From NCBI GenBank assembly GCA_947359465.1, contig OX375878.1, positions 94,021,377-94,085,376 of the forward strand: DNA of 64,000 nt. The letters are read 5' to 3'. The notes below the pieces were generated by a model. The model had not been told where the DNA came from and did not search any database. It was given only the letters and a program-made list of their open reading frames with translations. The stretch is from Metellina segmentata (lineage: Eukaryota; Arthropoda; Arachnida; Araneae; Tetragnathidae). This document shows, in pieces, positions 1 to 13,000 of the stretch. The translations under genes and the position numbers were made by a program. Within the stretch, counting starts at the first letter, position 1, and each line of letters begins with the position of its first letter.

Positions 1-23
1 TTTTTTCCCACCAAAGAGTGGGA

Positions 24-100
24 ACCATGATGAAAATTGGCACACAAGTAGTTCTAAAAGTACCCCTCGAAGCCCCAATTTTAAAATCTAAAGTTAGTTT
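24..100 (+). mobile_element. Helitron family-1 fragment
   Basis: The stretch with ttggcacacaagtagttc and caattttaaaatc matches, in plus orientation, the 5' region of the Helitron family seen at 30940-31050 and elsewhere. Neither the 5' TC terminus nor the 3' hairpin is present. Confidence 0.5.
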
Positions 101-882
101 TCCTGCTATTAATAGACATGGAAACACGTTCTACAGAGTTTGTGTATTTGAGATTGCACAGGGAAATGTCACAGTCATATTTTAGCTATCGCAACAGGAA
201 ACACATTTTCAGGGTTTGTGTATTTGAGTTAACACAGGAAAATGTTGCTGTCATATTTGAAGCCCGATCAATGCCAGGTTGTTCAGCTAGTTTCAAATAA
301 AAAAGGTGTTTTAAAACAAAGTACAAAAAGAATTAACTGATTTTGTAGTGAATAAGTAAGTAAACAAACTTTTAAGTACAGAAATCTACTGTTTATTAAT
401 TCATAATTCTATGTATAGACACCCTACACTGTAAATAAAAATTGTTGAAAAACATTTTCGTGTTAATTTGTGTCCCTTTTAGCCATTATGCGGCTTATGC
501 GCTCAACTCAATTCCGCAGGTAATCGAGAGTTTACTGTATATATATATTATGCATGAGGTTAATGGAATTTAAATATAATTCTGCGCTCATATGGTAAAA
601 TATTATAAGTCACTTTTCCCAAAAAATTGAGTAAGTCCCATTCTGGAGTCTGGTTTGTTGATGTTTAGAAGGTGGCAAAATGTCGTAAGTCTTTCTCTTT
701 CTGTTTATGAGCAAACAAAGGTGGAAAATTGTAATAAGTCAAAAACCACAGAACCACATAGTGAATCTTCAAATTGCTGTCATGAAAAATTAAAAAAAAG
801 TGGCTTATAACATTTTGCCATAGGAGCACAGAATTTATCCATTGAGAAAATCATCTAATATAAATAATTTTATTTTCCTCAG
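101..882 (+). other. Intron sequence of the REJ-like gene
   Basis: This stretch is AT-rich with no recognisable coding. A short near-duplicate block (cagagtttgtgtatttgag / cagggtttgtgtatttgag) lies at about 133-155 and 210-230. Part of it resembles other dispersed repeat tails, but no element ends could be set. Confidence 0.4.
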
Positions 883-1034
883 AATAACACTCAATGCCGA
901 GATGAGTTTACCTGAGTGCAGTGTGAGCAATGAATTCCTCCATTTGATGTGGACTGTAAGCAACCCTAAAGTGAAATTTTTCTTCAGGCAAAGGCATATG
1001 CAAGTATATGTAATCGAGCCCTACGCATTACCTG
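883..1034 (+). CDS. REJ-like gene, first exon seen in window
   Basis: The acceptor is ttttcctcag and the donor is gtgagt. The first base completes a codon from an exon outside the window, and the exon ends in phase 1. It encodes residues 1-50, including the stretch [16 protein letters not shown], which has the Ig/PKD-like beta-strand character of REJ ectodomains. No upstream exon is visible in bases 1-882. Confidence 0.8.
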
Positions 1035-4000
1035 GTGAGTTTCGATGTCTGTTCAAAACATTTTCCATACTAAGATTTTTTTTTTTTAATTCTAAATAAT
1101 TTGATTCTTTGTTCCATAGAGAATTCAATCGTAACTTTCTATGCCAATGCATATTTTGGAAACATGCTGAATGTCACCACGTCGCAAGTTCAGTTCAGGG
1201 TCGAGCCTATGAAACTAAGAGTTGCAATTAAAGGTAGGTTTTGATATAAATCATTCACTTGTTATTTTCTGTATTTCTTTCTGTCCCATGGTGTAGAATT
1301 TTTAAATTTTGTTTTGATGTAGGAGCTCCCAAACGAGTTGTTGGAAATAAAAGTGGGAATTTAGTCCTGGAAAGTGCAATGCTGAACAAAGGTTTTCGAT
1401 TGGTTCATCAGTGGAGATGCTATGACGAGGTTAGCTACATTTTTAGATTGTTTTCCTCGTGATACAATAATGTAAAAGTTATTTTGTTTGTGATATTCAT
1501 AAGCAAAATATTAAGTTATTTTATAAAAGGTGTTCAAAATAATTATAGTAATATCTGGATAATATTTCTCCAATTTTATTGTTGTACAGCCATTAATTTG
1601 GATTTGTTTCTGCTTCATGCTCTACGAACAATAAATTACGCATGCACTACATAACTCAGGTTTATCTGTAATGGTAAGGTAACCTGCATGACTTACGTAA
1701 CTCAGGTCATGCAGGTTTTAGTGTGCTGTTAACTCTAGTACATTAAAACCTGTATGTATTAAATTTAATGTAGAAGAATTTCTTGTAAAGCTTCCTGTGC
1801 AAGCTTTAAGAAATCTGTATAAATGTAACCTTTTCTGTTGTAATTTTTTGTGTTGAAAATTAAAATCCTCATGACTTAAAATTATCCTTGCAGAGTTATG
1901 AAAGATGTGTGTTGTAAGTGCAATACAACCTAGTGTCATCAGAATATTCATAAAGTATTTTTATCTCAACTTTTTAATACTCTAAAATTTCCTCAAGTTT
2001 GTAATAAAACCAATATCTGATAATTGTAAATATGGCATAATTATACGGTTTAGAAAAAGTTACGTTTAGTGTACCGACTTCACAATGCAATATAAACATT
2101 TCTTCAGTTTAACTATACAGAATAGTACAAAACAGATGTTAGGGATTGTCTTTTCAACTGTTTATCCAGCGATACATTTTTTATTAGAAAGTGTTTAAAT
2201 CACCTATTTAGATGTTGAATATATATAATTCATTTTCAATGTATTGTATATGTATGGAGTATGAACTGAAATAATCTAAGCATTTAAAAAAAATTGTCTA
2301 AAAGTTTATTATTTTTCTAAGGAAATTCAAGAAATTTCAACTAGAAATCCTATTGGCTAATAATGTTTTTTTCCCTTTGCTTTTAATCTGTATTTATCCT
2401 ACAGGATGGACCAGTGTGTTACAATTATAAACAGAATTCATCTGAGCCCTTACTTATTCCCAAAAGGTTACAAAATCAACGTAAACTTTTCATACCATGT
2501 GAAAATTTAAAGGCTGGAAAGGTGTTAACTTTTGAGCTGCAGCTTTTTGATGCAAATAACCGCAATCAATATAGTCAAACAGCTAAAACAACGGTTATAG
2601 TAGAAGACAAAGATATACCCCAGGTTAGTAAATGAAATTATTAGTGTTTATCATGATAAATGAATTGTATAAGAGTCTTGTTGATTAAAATTATTTTAGT
2701 TTTCAATAAAGTTTTTTTTAATATGCATCTCTCTCACACACATATTATGAAAAATGTATTTACATAAATTTGTGCTATGATTCAGCATAAATTTTTATCT
2801 TTCATTTAATTCTTTTTGCCTTTTTTGCTGTAGGTCACCAAAAATCAATTTTATCACAACAAAACTATACTTATCAGAAATAGATCAATAAATTTTATTA
2901 AAATTAAATATTTGTATTTATGATTTTTTAATATAGTCTTACAACTTGTGCTGAAGAGATGTTTTCTTATTTTATAGTAAATGTTTTTATGTAAACATGA
3001 ATTGATTGTACTCTAGATAAAATCAACATGTCCTGATGCATTTTCGTCCTCCATGGCTAACACTTACCAGAAATAATTTCCCAGGCTACTTTGAACAAAC
3101 CCCTCAACTCAGTAGACGTGTAGACATGTAATTTTTTCCTGCCATGATCACTATCATATGAGGAGCTCAGATTTTCATTTGCAATTTACTTACCAGCACC
3201 AAACATTTCATCTATTTCGTTGAAATTTTAATCTTTATATTTGCAAATTTAAACCCATAATAGTGTGAAAATTTATGAAACTTTAATTAAGTTAGTATTA
3301 GTTGGGTGCTAGTATTATAACAATTACAAGTTGTTCATTTTTTAAAAAATGTGAACATTCTTGTCCAAGTTCCGAGCATTTTCTTTCTCTTTCAATAATG
3401 ACATCAAGTTTTCCTTATCTCTTGAAATGTGTGACTATAAGTCTTTATTTTTCAGTCATAATAACAAATATTTTTGATATTTTTCTTCTAAGGTTTTTAT
3501 TCAATCTGTGCTTGCTGATGGAACCAATCCTGTGCAACGTCGTCCGACAATCAATGCATATAATATCCCTGCTGGTTTACCAGTTTCAGTATATGCAACA
3601 ATCAACCCAAGTTCAAACTTGAAATCTGTCAATTGGGATATAAAAGGTGCTTACTTAACAAATTTAATGAATTTACATTTTTAGAATGTATAAAGGTTTC
3701 TATTTTACAGATCAATGATAATTTTTTTCTTTAATTTGAACCTGAATGGAATAAAATCTCTGACATTTATGTAAAATGATTGCTTATGACTCAATCAATA
3801 ATTATAGCTAAATGTATTAGCTGTTTTTTCACCTTTGACTTAAACTTTAAGTTATAGGTTAATATGAAGTCCATTGTCTGAAATATTTTATAATTTAAAA
3901 GATATTTTAAAGTAAATTCATCATGTTATGCACTCTTAAATCACAAATAATTGCAAATGAAAAGCACTTTTTCATTCAATTAGATGCACTATCTACTAAT

Positions 4001-7000
4001 AAGTATTTGGACGCCCATGCAAATGACGATATCTGAAATCCTCATTTACGTCATGCCCTCCTCTGTTAAATATCGAGTAGGAAACAACATTGGCATTAGT
4101 CGCATGCAAGATGCCACGAAGTGCAGAGTTATCTGATTTCGAGAAAGGTGTTGTCGGGTATCATATAAATGGCCGATCCTTAAGGGACATATCAAGCAAG
4201 CTGAATTACCCAAAATCGACAGTGGCCTATGTTATTCAGAAGTGGAAGGTGAGCAGCGATTGTCGGAATGTGCCCAGAGTCGACAGTCCCACGAAACTGG
4301 AAGACAGCGAACAACAGGTGCTGTCCAGAGAAATATGGAAGAACCGCACCCAACCAATGGCACACATACTCCAAGAGTTTCAACAATCATCCAGGAGTGT
4401 TTTGATTAATATCATCCATAAGGAAACACATCTGATTGGTTTTCATGGTCGTGTTGCCACCCATAAGCCTTTGATCACAAAGTCCAACCGCTCTGCTCGG
4501 TTAATGTGGTGCAAAGCACATCGAAAGTGGACCATAGATCAGTGGAAACATGTTCTCTGGAGCGATGAATCAGGGTTCACCCCCTACCGTTCAGATGACA
4601 AGGTCTGGGTCTGGCATCTGCCTGGAGAACGTCTTCTGCCAGAATGCATTCTGCCTACAGTAAAGTTCGGTGGAGGTGGAATTATGGTCTGGGGGTTCTC
4701 TTGGTATGGACTGGGACCCTTGATCCAAATTCATGGTAAGCTCAACAGCAAGGCCTACTGCGCTATTTTGGATGACACTGTGCTTCCTACATTGTGCCAG
4801 TTTTACGGGTTGGACCCATTTTACTTCCAAGACGACAACGCCAGCTGTCTTGTTACAAGGTCCACCATGGATTGGTATGGTGATAATAGGGTTAACAGAA
4901 TGGACTGGCCTGCCCAGACCTCTGGGAACCTCCGAGAACCTCTGGGATGAGTCGGATCGTCGAATTAAAGGGTGCAACAACCTCCTAAAATCGATGAAGG
5001 AACTTACTTATCTTCTCCAAGCCGAGTGGAAGAAAATACCACTAGCCGTCATACAAGGACTTGTGGAAAGCATTCCGCAGAGGGTTAAGGTTGTAATTGC
5101 CTCTTATGGAGGCTCTACCAACTATTGAATATGAATGAATTTGTTTTTCTTTTATATCACAGGTGTCCAAATACTTTTTGGTAGATAGTGTGCTTGTTCA
5201 GTCTGTTTAGGAAAATCCTTCACATTGTAGGTGGCAAAGGTACAATTCCTGGCAGATGCATTCTTCCCTGGATGTATTTCTTTCTTCTGTGTCTGTAAAA
5301 CTTTTATTGTGTGTCTGTCTATTATGGTATATTGTATGTCTCGTATGTGGCAGAGCATGACCAAATATGGCCTTAGTGCCATATCTGGTGTAGCAAAGCC
5401 AAATATGGCCCTTGCACCATAAAACCCCAGCCAGCCAACTGTTCTGGAAAATAAACAGTTACTGCAAAAAGTTTACTAGAATAATGACAAGACATTCAAC
5501 ATATGCATGTGAATCTTGATAATTGGCAAATTTAACCCTTTAAGTGATTTGATCAAGATAATCTTGTCTATCAAGATCTGGTTCAATTTCTAATGACGAG
5601 ATACCTCGTCAAGAAAACCAACCTCCAAGAGGGTTCATCCCTTTATTTTGTAAATTTTGTTTATTAATCTAAAGTTTTTAAACTGTACTGGAACATTTAA
5701 ATTGTACTGGAACTTTAGGTTGTCTCATGCCCGATCCATTTGTTTCAACAATTTAGAATATTAACCTGACACTGTGGCAGATAGACAATTGTTACCATTA
5801 AAATTTCGTTTACACCAGTGGCATGGTATAGATCTGTGTATGCTGGCATCGATCACTATTTACGAGCTGTCAGTGACTGACCTTCTAGAGGGTTCCTCCT
5901 TTTGTTCGATACCATATCCTGTCAATCGTGAGATGTGAACGCTATGTGGAAAGGCAAAAGGTTGCTCCAGTGAAATCTATCTCACGCCAAACTGTATGCC
6001 ACACAATACTATGAAAGGAAAGCGTCAGTCGTAAAGGCTCTATCACTCGTTTGGAAGGGGGGGGGGGTCGGACATGCAAGCTAAAGAGTCGTTCTGTGAG
6101 ACGATTGAAAAAATCTAAACTCCTCAGCATACAGGTTAATAACCAAAATAGTTCTCTAGAAAAGTGAATGACTGCATGTGCTTAACATTTTTGGCCGACC
6201 AACCGGTCTAGTGGTTAAGGTGTTGGTCTCTGGATTGGAAGGTTCCTGATGGTCACCCATTGGGTGCCCCTTCACAAATGATCATCGCTTCCCGGCCTTG
6301 CAGTGGCCTATAATTAGCAATCAAGTGCCCGCCGTAATTAAAAAAAAAACATTTATAGTGCTTTTATGCAGTATCATGTGACAAATTTCTAATTTTCCTA
6401 CTTTTATATTTTTGCTGAACAGAATTCAAATATTCACTGTTTTTGGAGAAGCACTAATTAAATGGGATTATGTGTCATGTCAATACAAACTTGCACTTTA
6501 TCTATGCAACACATTGATGCTTCCTTGATACTTACACTCTTGCAATTATCATTTTAAAACATGCCCAAACTTTTATGGAGGCATGATTCTGATTTTTTAA
6601 TACATTTAATAATTTTGTTGCTTTACAAAAGTAATATTTTCTTTCTAGGGTTTTCATCTCCGTTTTCATGGACTGCAAAACAAGGAATGACCATCTTATC
6701 CCTTCAAGAAGGTAAATTTTAAATTTGAAGTATTGTGAAAATAATGAGTTAGCATATTAGATAAATCGATCTTACATACTCTTTAAACACATTTATTTTA
6801 GTTAAATAATATTTTTGTAGCAAATATTGAATTAATATAATGTTGGGAATTCATATCTCTACTTGATTATGGCATCATTGCTAAGTGATGCTGCCACATT
6901 TTTTGGTGTTGAATTTCAATTAGAACTTTGGTCATTAAACAGGTTGCTTGGAACTTGCTAAGAATATTGATTAAAAACTTTTAATCCATGCAATCACCAT

Positions 7001-10000
7001 AATTAATGGAATTTGAACTACAACTATTGTGATAGAACCGATGTTTGTAAATAGATGTTACTATATTGTGAAAATAGATCTGAAGAAAATTTAATAATGC
7101 TTTCCGACTAATATCTTTCACATATAATAAAACATTTTTTTTTACTTGCATTTCGTTTTCTTTCATTCAATGCTATTACATTTTTGCTTTCAAAAAATGT
7201 GAGTACATATAATAAAGCAATTCTTTATCCTTACATCGTTTTCATAAAATTACTGCTGTTACAAGTTTTTGCTTACAAAGAGTTTGAATGTTACTTATAA
7301 GAAATAAAAAAAAACACACATATTCAAATCTTAACTGTCTACTATTGTAAAAGGAAGTGTTTCTCTCTCTGTATCTTTCTCTGTACGCAGCGTCCTGATG
7401 ACTCTATGACAATTAAATAATGAAATTTGGCACCATTCTTCCTTCCCTCCGGTATGTGACATCAGAAAGAAGGTACAATTTTCGACCACTGACATCACAA
7501 GCGCTTTAATTCGAATTGCATTTGGAACCATATCAAGTTCTCCCAATTCTAGCGAGTTTTGATTTACTTTGTTGATAACAGCCACCTCGTGGCCATCACA
7601 GGGCCACTTTGCAAAGCAAACCAAATGGGAATACGTAGCAATCGCCGGGGATTGGTGAGTGTGCAGTCTTCCCACCTGACCCCACGAAAAGAACTGTCTC
7701 AGGCAATGTAATAAAATATTACATCAAGTCCAAAGTTTGCACATCAGAAAATTGCATGTTCAAATCAATTTAATTCAAGTTCTATTTTTAACATTATTTT
7801 ACTAACAATGACAGGACACTAACACAATGACAAGAAACACAAAGAGAATGAGCAGGTCCATTTCAGTGTGGTCTTCCTTTGACCACGATCCAAATCACTC
7901 TGGCAAATTCCCGATCAGGTAAAGAAGATGAATTGCCCTTAGAAGATGATCTTAGGGATTATCACAAGATCTGTGGCTAGGTTGCCACAGCCGTGCTGGC
8001 CACGCAGTGGCTAGTATACAAATATAAGTAACATAAATTTTAATGTTATTTATAATAAGGCAATTTTTTATTTAGAATTTGAATGTTTCTCATAATTAGT
8101 TATAAGTAACATTAAAATTCTTAAAAATGCAAATATAGGTGTCATAAATTCGAATGTTACTTATAATAAAGCAATTTTTTTCTTATTTCTCACTTTTGTA
8201 CATTTTCTGCTGTTACAATATATTTTTTGTAAAAAATTTGAGTATTATATATAATAAGGCAATTTTTTTACTTACAAAAAATTCCAATATTACAGGTTTT
8301 CTTGTGGGGCATGGAATTTATGTAATTGGACTAAGTACATGTAATGGAAAAGGAGCATGTGGTGTGGCCAATTTGACAATACATGCTGTCCCTGGAATAG
8401 CACTGTGTAAACTCCAAATCCCAGCCTATGTTGAATATGAACAGGTAATAGACAGAATATGTACCTAGTAATTTTTAAAAAAAGAGCGAGAGGAAATTTA
8501 TATTAATATTAATTCGAACCTTATGTTTTCAGGTTAAAGTTGAAGTGAAAAATTGTTCTATACCAACTGATAGACAGCCAGTGACTTATCAGTTACATCT
8601 TCATAGCTTTGAATCAGTATTTCCTCTCACAGGCCCCCAAACATCAACAATATTCAGTATTGTTGGTCCTCCTCGACAGATGGAAAATGGCACACAAATA
8701 TCTGTACAAGTAAGTAAACTATATAATGCCTATTACTCCTATTCCATTCCAGATTTCTTTGCATTTATGCAAGAACCTCGAAAACAAAATAGGCATGTTG
8801 CACCCTTAGGAAAAACAAGCTAATTTTAGTAAAGTACATGAAGTGGTCTTGCTGGCAATAAGATTTAAAATAAAGTTTTATTTGACATTTAAGCAACTTG
8901 AAAACCTAAATCTAAGCATTAAATATGACTGTCAGCTTGATCAAGTAAAAATCTAAGCGAAAAAGTGCAAACTGCAGTTTATAAACTCTGCATTGGTAGT
9001 ATTGGCTCTGAAATATGTCCGCAAATCTCGCCAGAAAGAAAACGCTGAATTCCAATTTCAATGAGCTGAATTGTGAAGTAGTTAATGTAATTTAGAATTG
9101 TAATAGCATTTGAGTGTTAGAAGACTTGCGACTAGAATTTTGATTATCTTAAAAGTTCTTGAAAATATTAATTAGAAATTCCATTTATGACACACACATA
9201 TATAAAAATGTCCTGAAAACAACAAGAATTATCTGAAAATTACATCTTTTTGCAAAGCCTTTGATACAAAAGAACATTAAACTATAAAAAATATAAACAT
9301 CCTCTGAATGACAAAATGCTCTCAAAATACGATGCTTTACTAGATTAAAACAAATTGAATCTAGTAATAGAAAACAGAAAATTTCTAACTAATATTTTTT
9401 TCAATGCTGGAACTAAATTGAAAGTTTGAGTTTTCAAAAATATTTTAATATTTTTAGTTTCCTTATGACAAAGTGAAAGATTTTTATTTCATCAGCACAG
9501 AAATTCAAAGCAGAACAAAGTTCATGTGTAAATTTCTGAAGATAATTATTTTCTATGGTCTAACAATTACATTAACAGAGTTTTAAACGTTGAAAAATTG
9601 GCACGTTTCACATACTGAAACTATTGTAGCACATTGTAAATAAGCTATGTCTTTTTATTTAGTCTCCTGAAGTTTCACCTAGAGAAAAGTTGCTTCCTCA
9701 CATGTAAAATGGGGTTCGGGAGAAATTAATGATTATAAAAACTTCCTGCAAATTCATAACAAAGGAACTGAAAATCAATTTTTGTTTCTTATCAAATGCA
9801 TTTCTACACACACGAATAGCATTTTAGTCTTGCCAGAAATAGATGTAAAATCATAAAAATCCTAGCCACATTTGTGACTCTTTTTTTATTCATATTTCAT
9901 TTCAAACATGCCTTCTACAAATTTAACTTAAGATGTGTGCTCTCTATGTTGTGACACTAGTCTGATAGGAGTGTGATGTATAAGTGTCCACTTAAACACC

Positions 10001-13000
10001 TACTACCGCATTAACACCTACTTACCACTTCATACTGCACTTACTACTTTTATCAAAGTGTTACAACTTCAAGGGAGACATTACTTTTTATCTTAAGAAG
10101 TTAAATAAAAACTTATAATTAAAGTGTTATGAACCCTTGTATCTTTTAGATCTTATTGGGTAACTTTCATTGTTGCAGAAAATAAAAAGTAAAGGCAAAA
10201 ATTCTGATGAATAAATCACAATTTTGTTTCACTTTTCCATTGTTTAATTTTTCTGTGTATTTTCTATCTGTCTTAAACCATATTCAGTTTAATTAACCCC
10301 GTATTGCAAAATTAAGTGCCATAAAACAAATCCTATCACTATAAACTATTCAGTTCTTTCTTGATTTTGAAATTTTTCACAAAGTATGTTTTTGCTCTGT
10401 ATTTATTATTGTAACTTTCCACAGGCTTGTGATAAATACCAGCTTTGCACTCTGTTTGAGGGTCCTGTAGTGAAAGTTAGTTTGAGTGAAAACAAAGACG
10501 AAGAAAGAGAAACCCTTATAAATAAAGCTGTGCTTTCTGTGGAGAATCGTAAGTTGATTGTGTATTGCAAATGTGAAACATAGTTTACCTTAGACCTTGA
10601 TTAATGTTCTAATTACATCTTTGTTCATGAGCCATTTGCATTGGCATCATGCTGTGTTCATTGGGTTTATGTGGAAGTTTGGAGGGTGGGAGGACCTCAG
10701 ATGTTGCTTCTTCATTTGACTGTGGTTCAAAAGTATGTGGCGATACACCGAATGGCCTAGACTGGGATGGTGGTAACTAGTTGAATCATGCTGTCTTCCA
10801 TAAACATGAAGCACACTACACATTAATGTAAAAACAACAAACTGTTTTGGTTGGTTAGATTTTTGTGGTGCAGGGGTCATATCTGCTCAAGCCGTGCCAA
10901 GGAATGTTTTTCCATCAATTTAACAGACATACATGTAAGGAAAGTTGTACAGATACAGAAGAAAGAAATGCACCAAGGGAAGTAACCTGTGCTGCATCCT
11001 ACACCTTGTTGGCTGTCAATACAGTTTAAAACCCACTGAGCCATTACGGTTCCCCAAAGTGTTTAAATTATTTGTGAAATTAAAGAACTCTACACTCTTT
11101 ACTTAAACTGCCATTTGTGTACTTCAAATTCAAAATATATTTGTATATTTTATTCATTTATTAAACATGCATTTCGATATTTACTTCAGTATTTTCTAAA
11201 ATCAAAATTTGTTAACATACATGGTACAGAAATCGATATTACATGTTTATTCTAGAATGGCAACAGCAAATATAAACAATATAAAATCTACCATTTTGCC
11301 ACTTAGATTAACCTTTAGACTACGGCTGGTACAGCAGTTGTACCTTGATCTCGCCAAGAAGGAATTTAGACTATGTCCAGTACAGCACTTGTTCCTTGAA
11401 AGTTATAACAATCACACCAGTTGTATCTATAGCCATAGTTAAAAGGTTAAATAAGCTTGATTTGAGCTAAGGAAGAGTTTGTCTCTCTAGAATGACTTGC
11501 TTCAATAGTCTGATTATAGTGAGCAATGAAAAATTTGGAAGATAGAATTCAGTGCCAAAAATAAATATGAGGGAAGATAGGTTTAGTGTCAAAAGTAGGA
11601 GGAGTACAAGGAAATGGATAAAATTGATGAAGACAAACAGAATCTAACTGTGATCTTGTTTCTCATGTGATCACAGGTGTGCCTTTTGCCATACCTTTGA
11701 TGGGAAATAAGAATTAACAACAATAAAAGTAAATGAAGTGCTATTTTTGGGTTATTTTTTTTTCGTTTAGAGGTATGAAATTCATTTTGTGAATTTGGAT
11801 GCTATATTCATTATAAATGGATTCAAATAAGGTATAAGATGTGTGAATAACCATACTTTGCCATCAATAGTATAAATAACTAAGAAATCTTAGCATAGAT
11901 GATATATGCATGGGTCTGCTAATAGTTATTAATTCTTAATATCACCAGGGCTCCTAACACGTCACTTTTTGTCACCTTTTTATTTTTTGTCACCTTTTTG
12001 ACATTTTGTCACCTTTTCAGGGGTTTTAAGTTCTAAATCTTATTTAGAGAAGAAACATTTTTGGTGCACAGTTTAAAAAATTAATTTCCTCTAAAAAAAA
12101 ACAGGGTTTGTACGAATTCAATTTCAAAATGCGTGCTACATTCCACCTCAAGAATGGATTCAAAAGCGTACCGTTTCAATTGTTAAAGGATACTTCATGT
12201 TGCTTGCAGTGTATTAGCAGCAAGTTCTGGTAATTTTCCCACAGAAAAAGGCTATCAGTAAAACAAAGCGGCGAAGTTTAAGGGAAGCAGGGCCATCTGC
12301 ATGTCCGACCCTTCTTACCTAATTACCTAACTTGAGTGGCATTTACGACTAACGTTTTCGTTTCATAGAATTGTGTGGCGTATCATTTGGCGCAAGATAG
12401 ATATCACAGGTCGACAGGGTCGAACAATAGGAGTAACCCTCCAGGAGGTCAGACGCTGACAGTTCGTAAATGGTGATCAATGCCAGTGATCACTTAAAAG
12501 GGGGGATAACATCCTCCATACACAAATCTGAGAGCGGTCTCAACAGACCCATTTTTTTTTCGGATTCTGGAATAAGACGAGAATGGAGAGGTGAAGAGAC
12601 CGGACGGATCAAGCTGATATTAACGCAACATTAACCCACGAGGATCCCAGGTATATTGTGGGTCTGATTATGGTCTAGAAGGTATAGATACGTTAGGGTA
12701 AACTCTGAAAGGATGGTGGAACCTTCTATATGTATGATAATTTACACTCGAAGGTATCCTCGGCCAAGTTTTTAATTGGATACATCATCAACCTCTCACA
12801 CATTCTAAGCGCTCAAAGCTCCCCATCGAGAACCCTGACGTTCCTGTCTACGGAACGGAGGCTATTCACACGCTGCTCTCTTTGTGGCACAGAAATGAGG
12901 GCATGGAAATCTTAATGGACTTCAGCAGTTTCTTCAGGAGCTTGAGATCTGAAAGAATCCAAACCCCTCCGTAACCAGAGATTGCAAAAATTTCGTCCGT

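Noticed and set aside
842..1099. 85-codon open frame starting before exon 1
   Set aside because: Only 883-1034 is coding, as part of the spliced gene; the rest extends into introns.
3302..3622. 106-codon plus-strand open frame
   Set aside because: Overlaps exon 5 in another frame and has no domain; the exon frame is supported by splice phase.
7331..7675. 114-codon minus-strand open frame
   Set aside because: Lies on the back of a non-coding Helitron; conserved Helitron blocks explain the openness.
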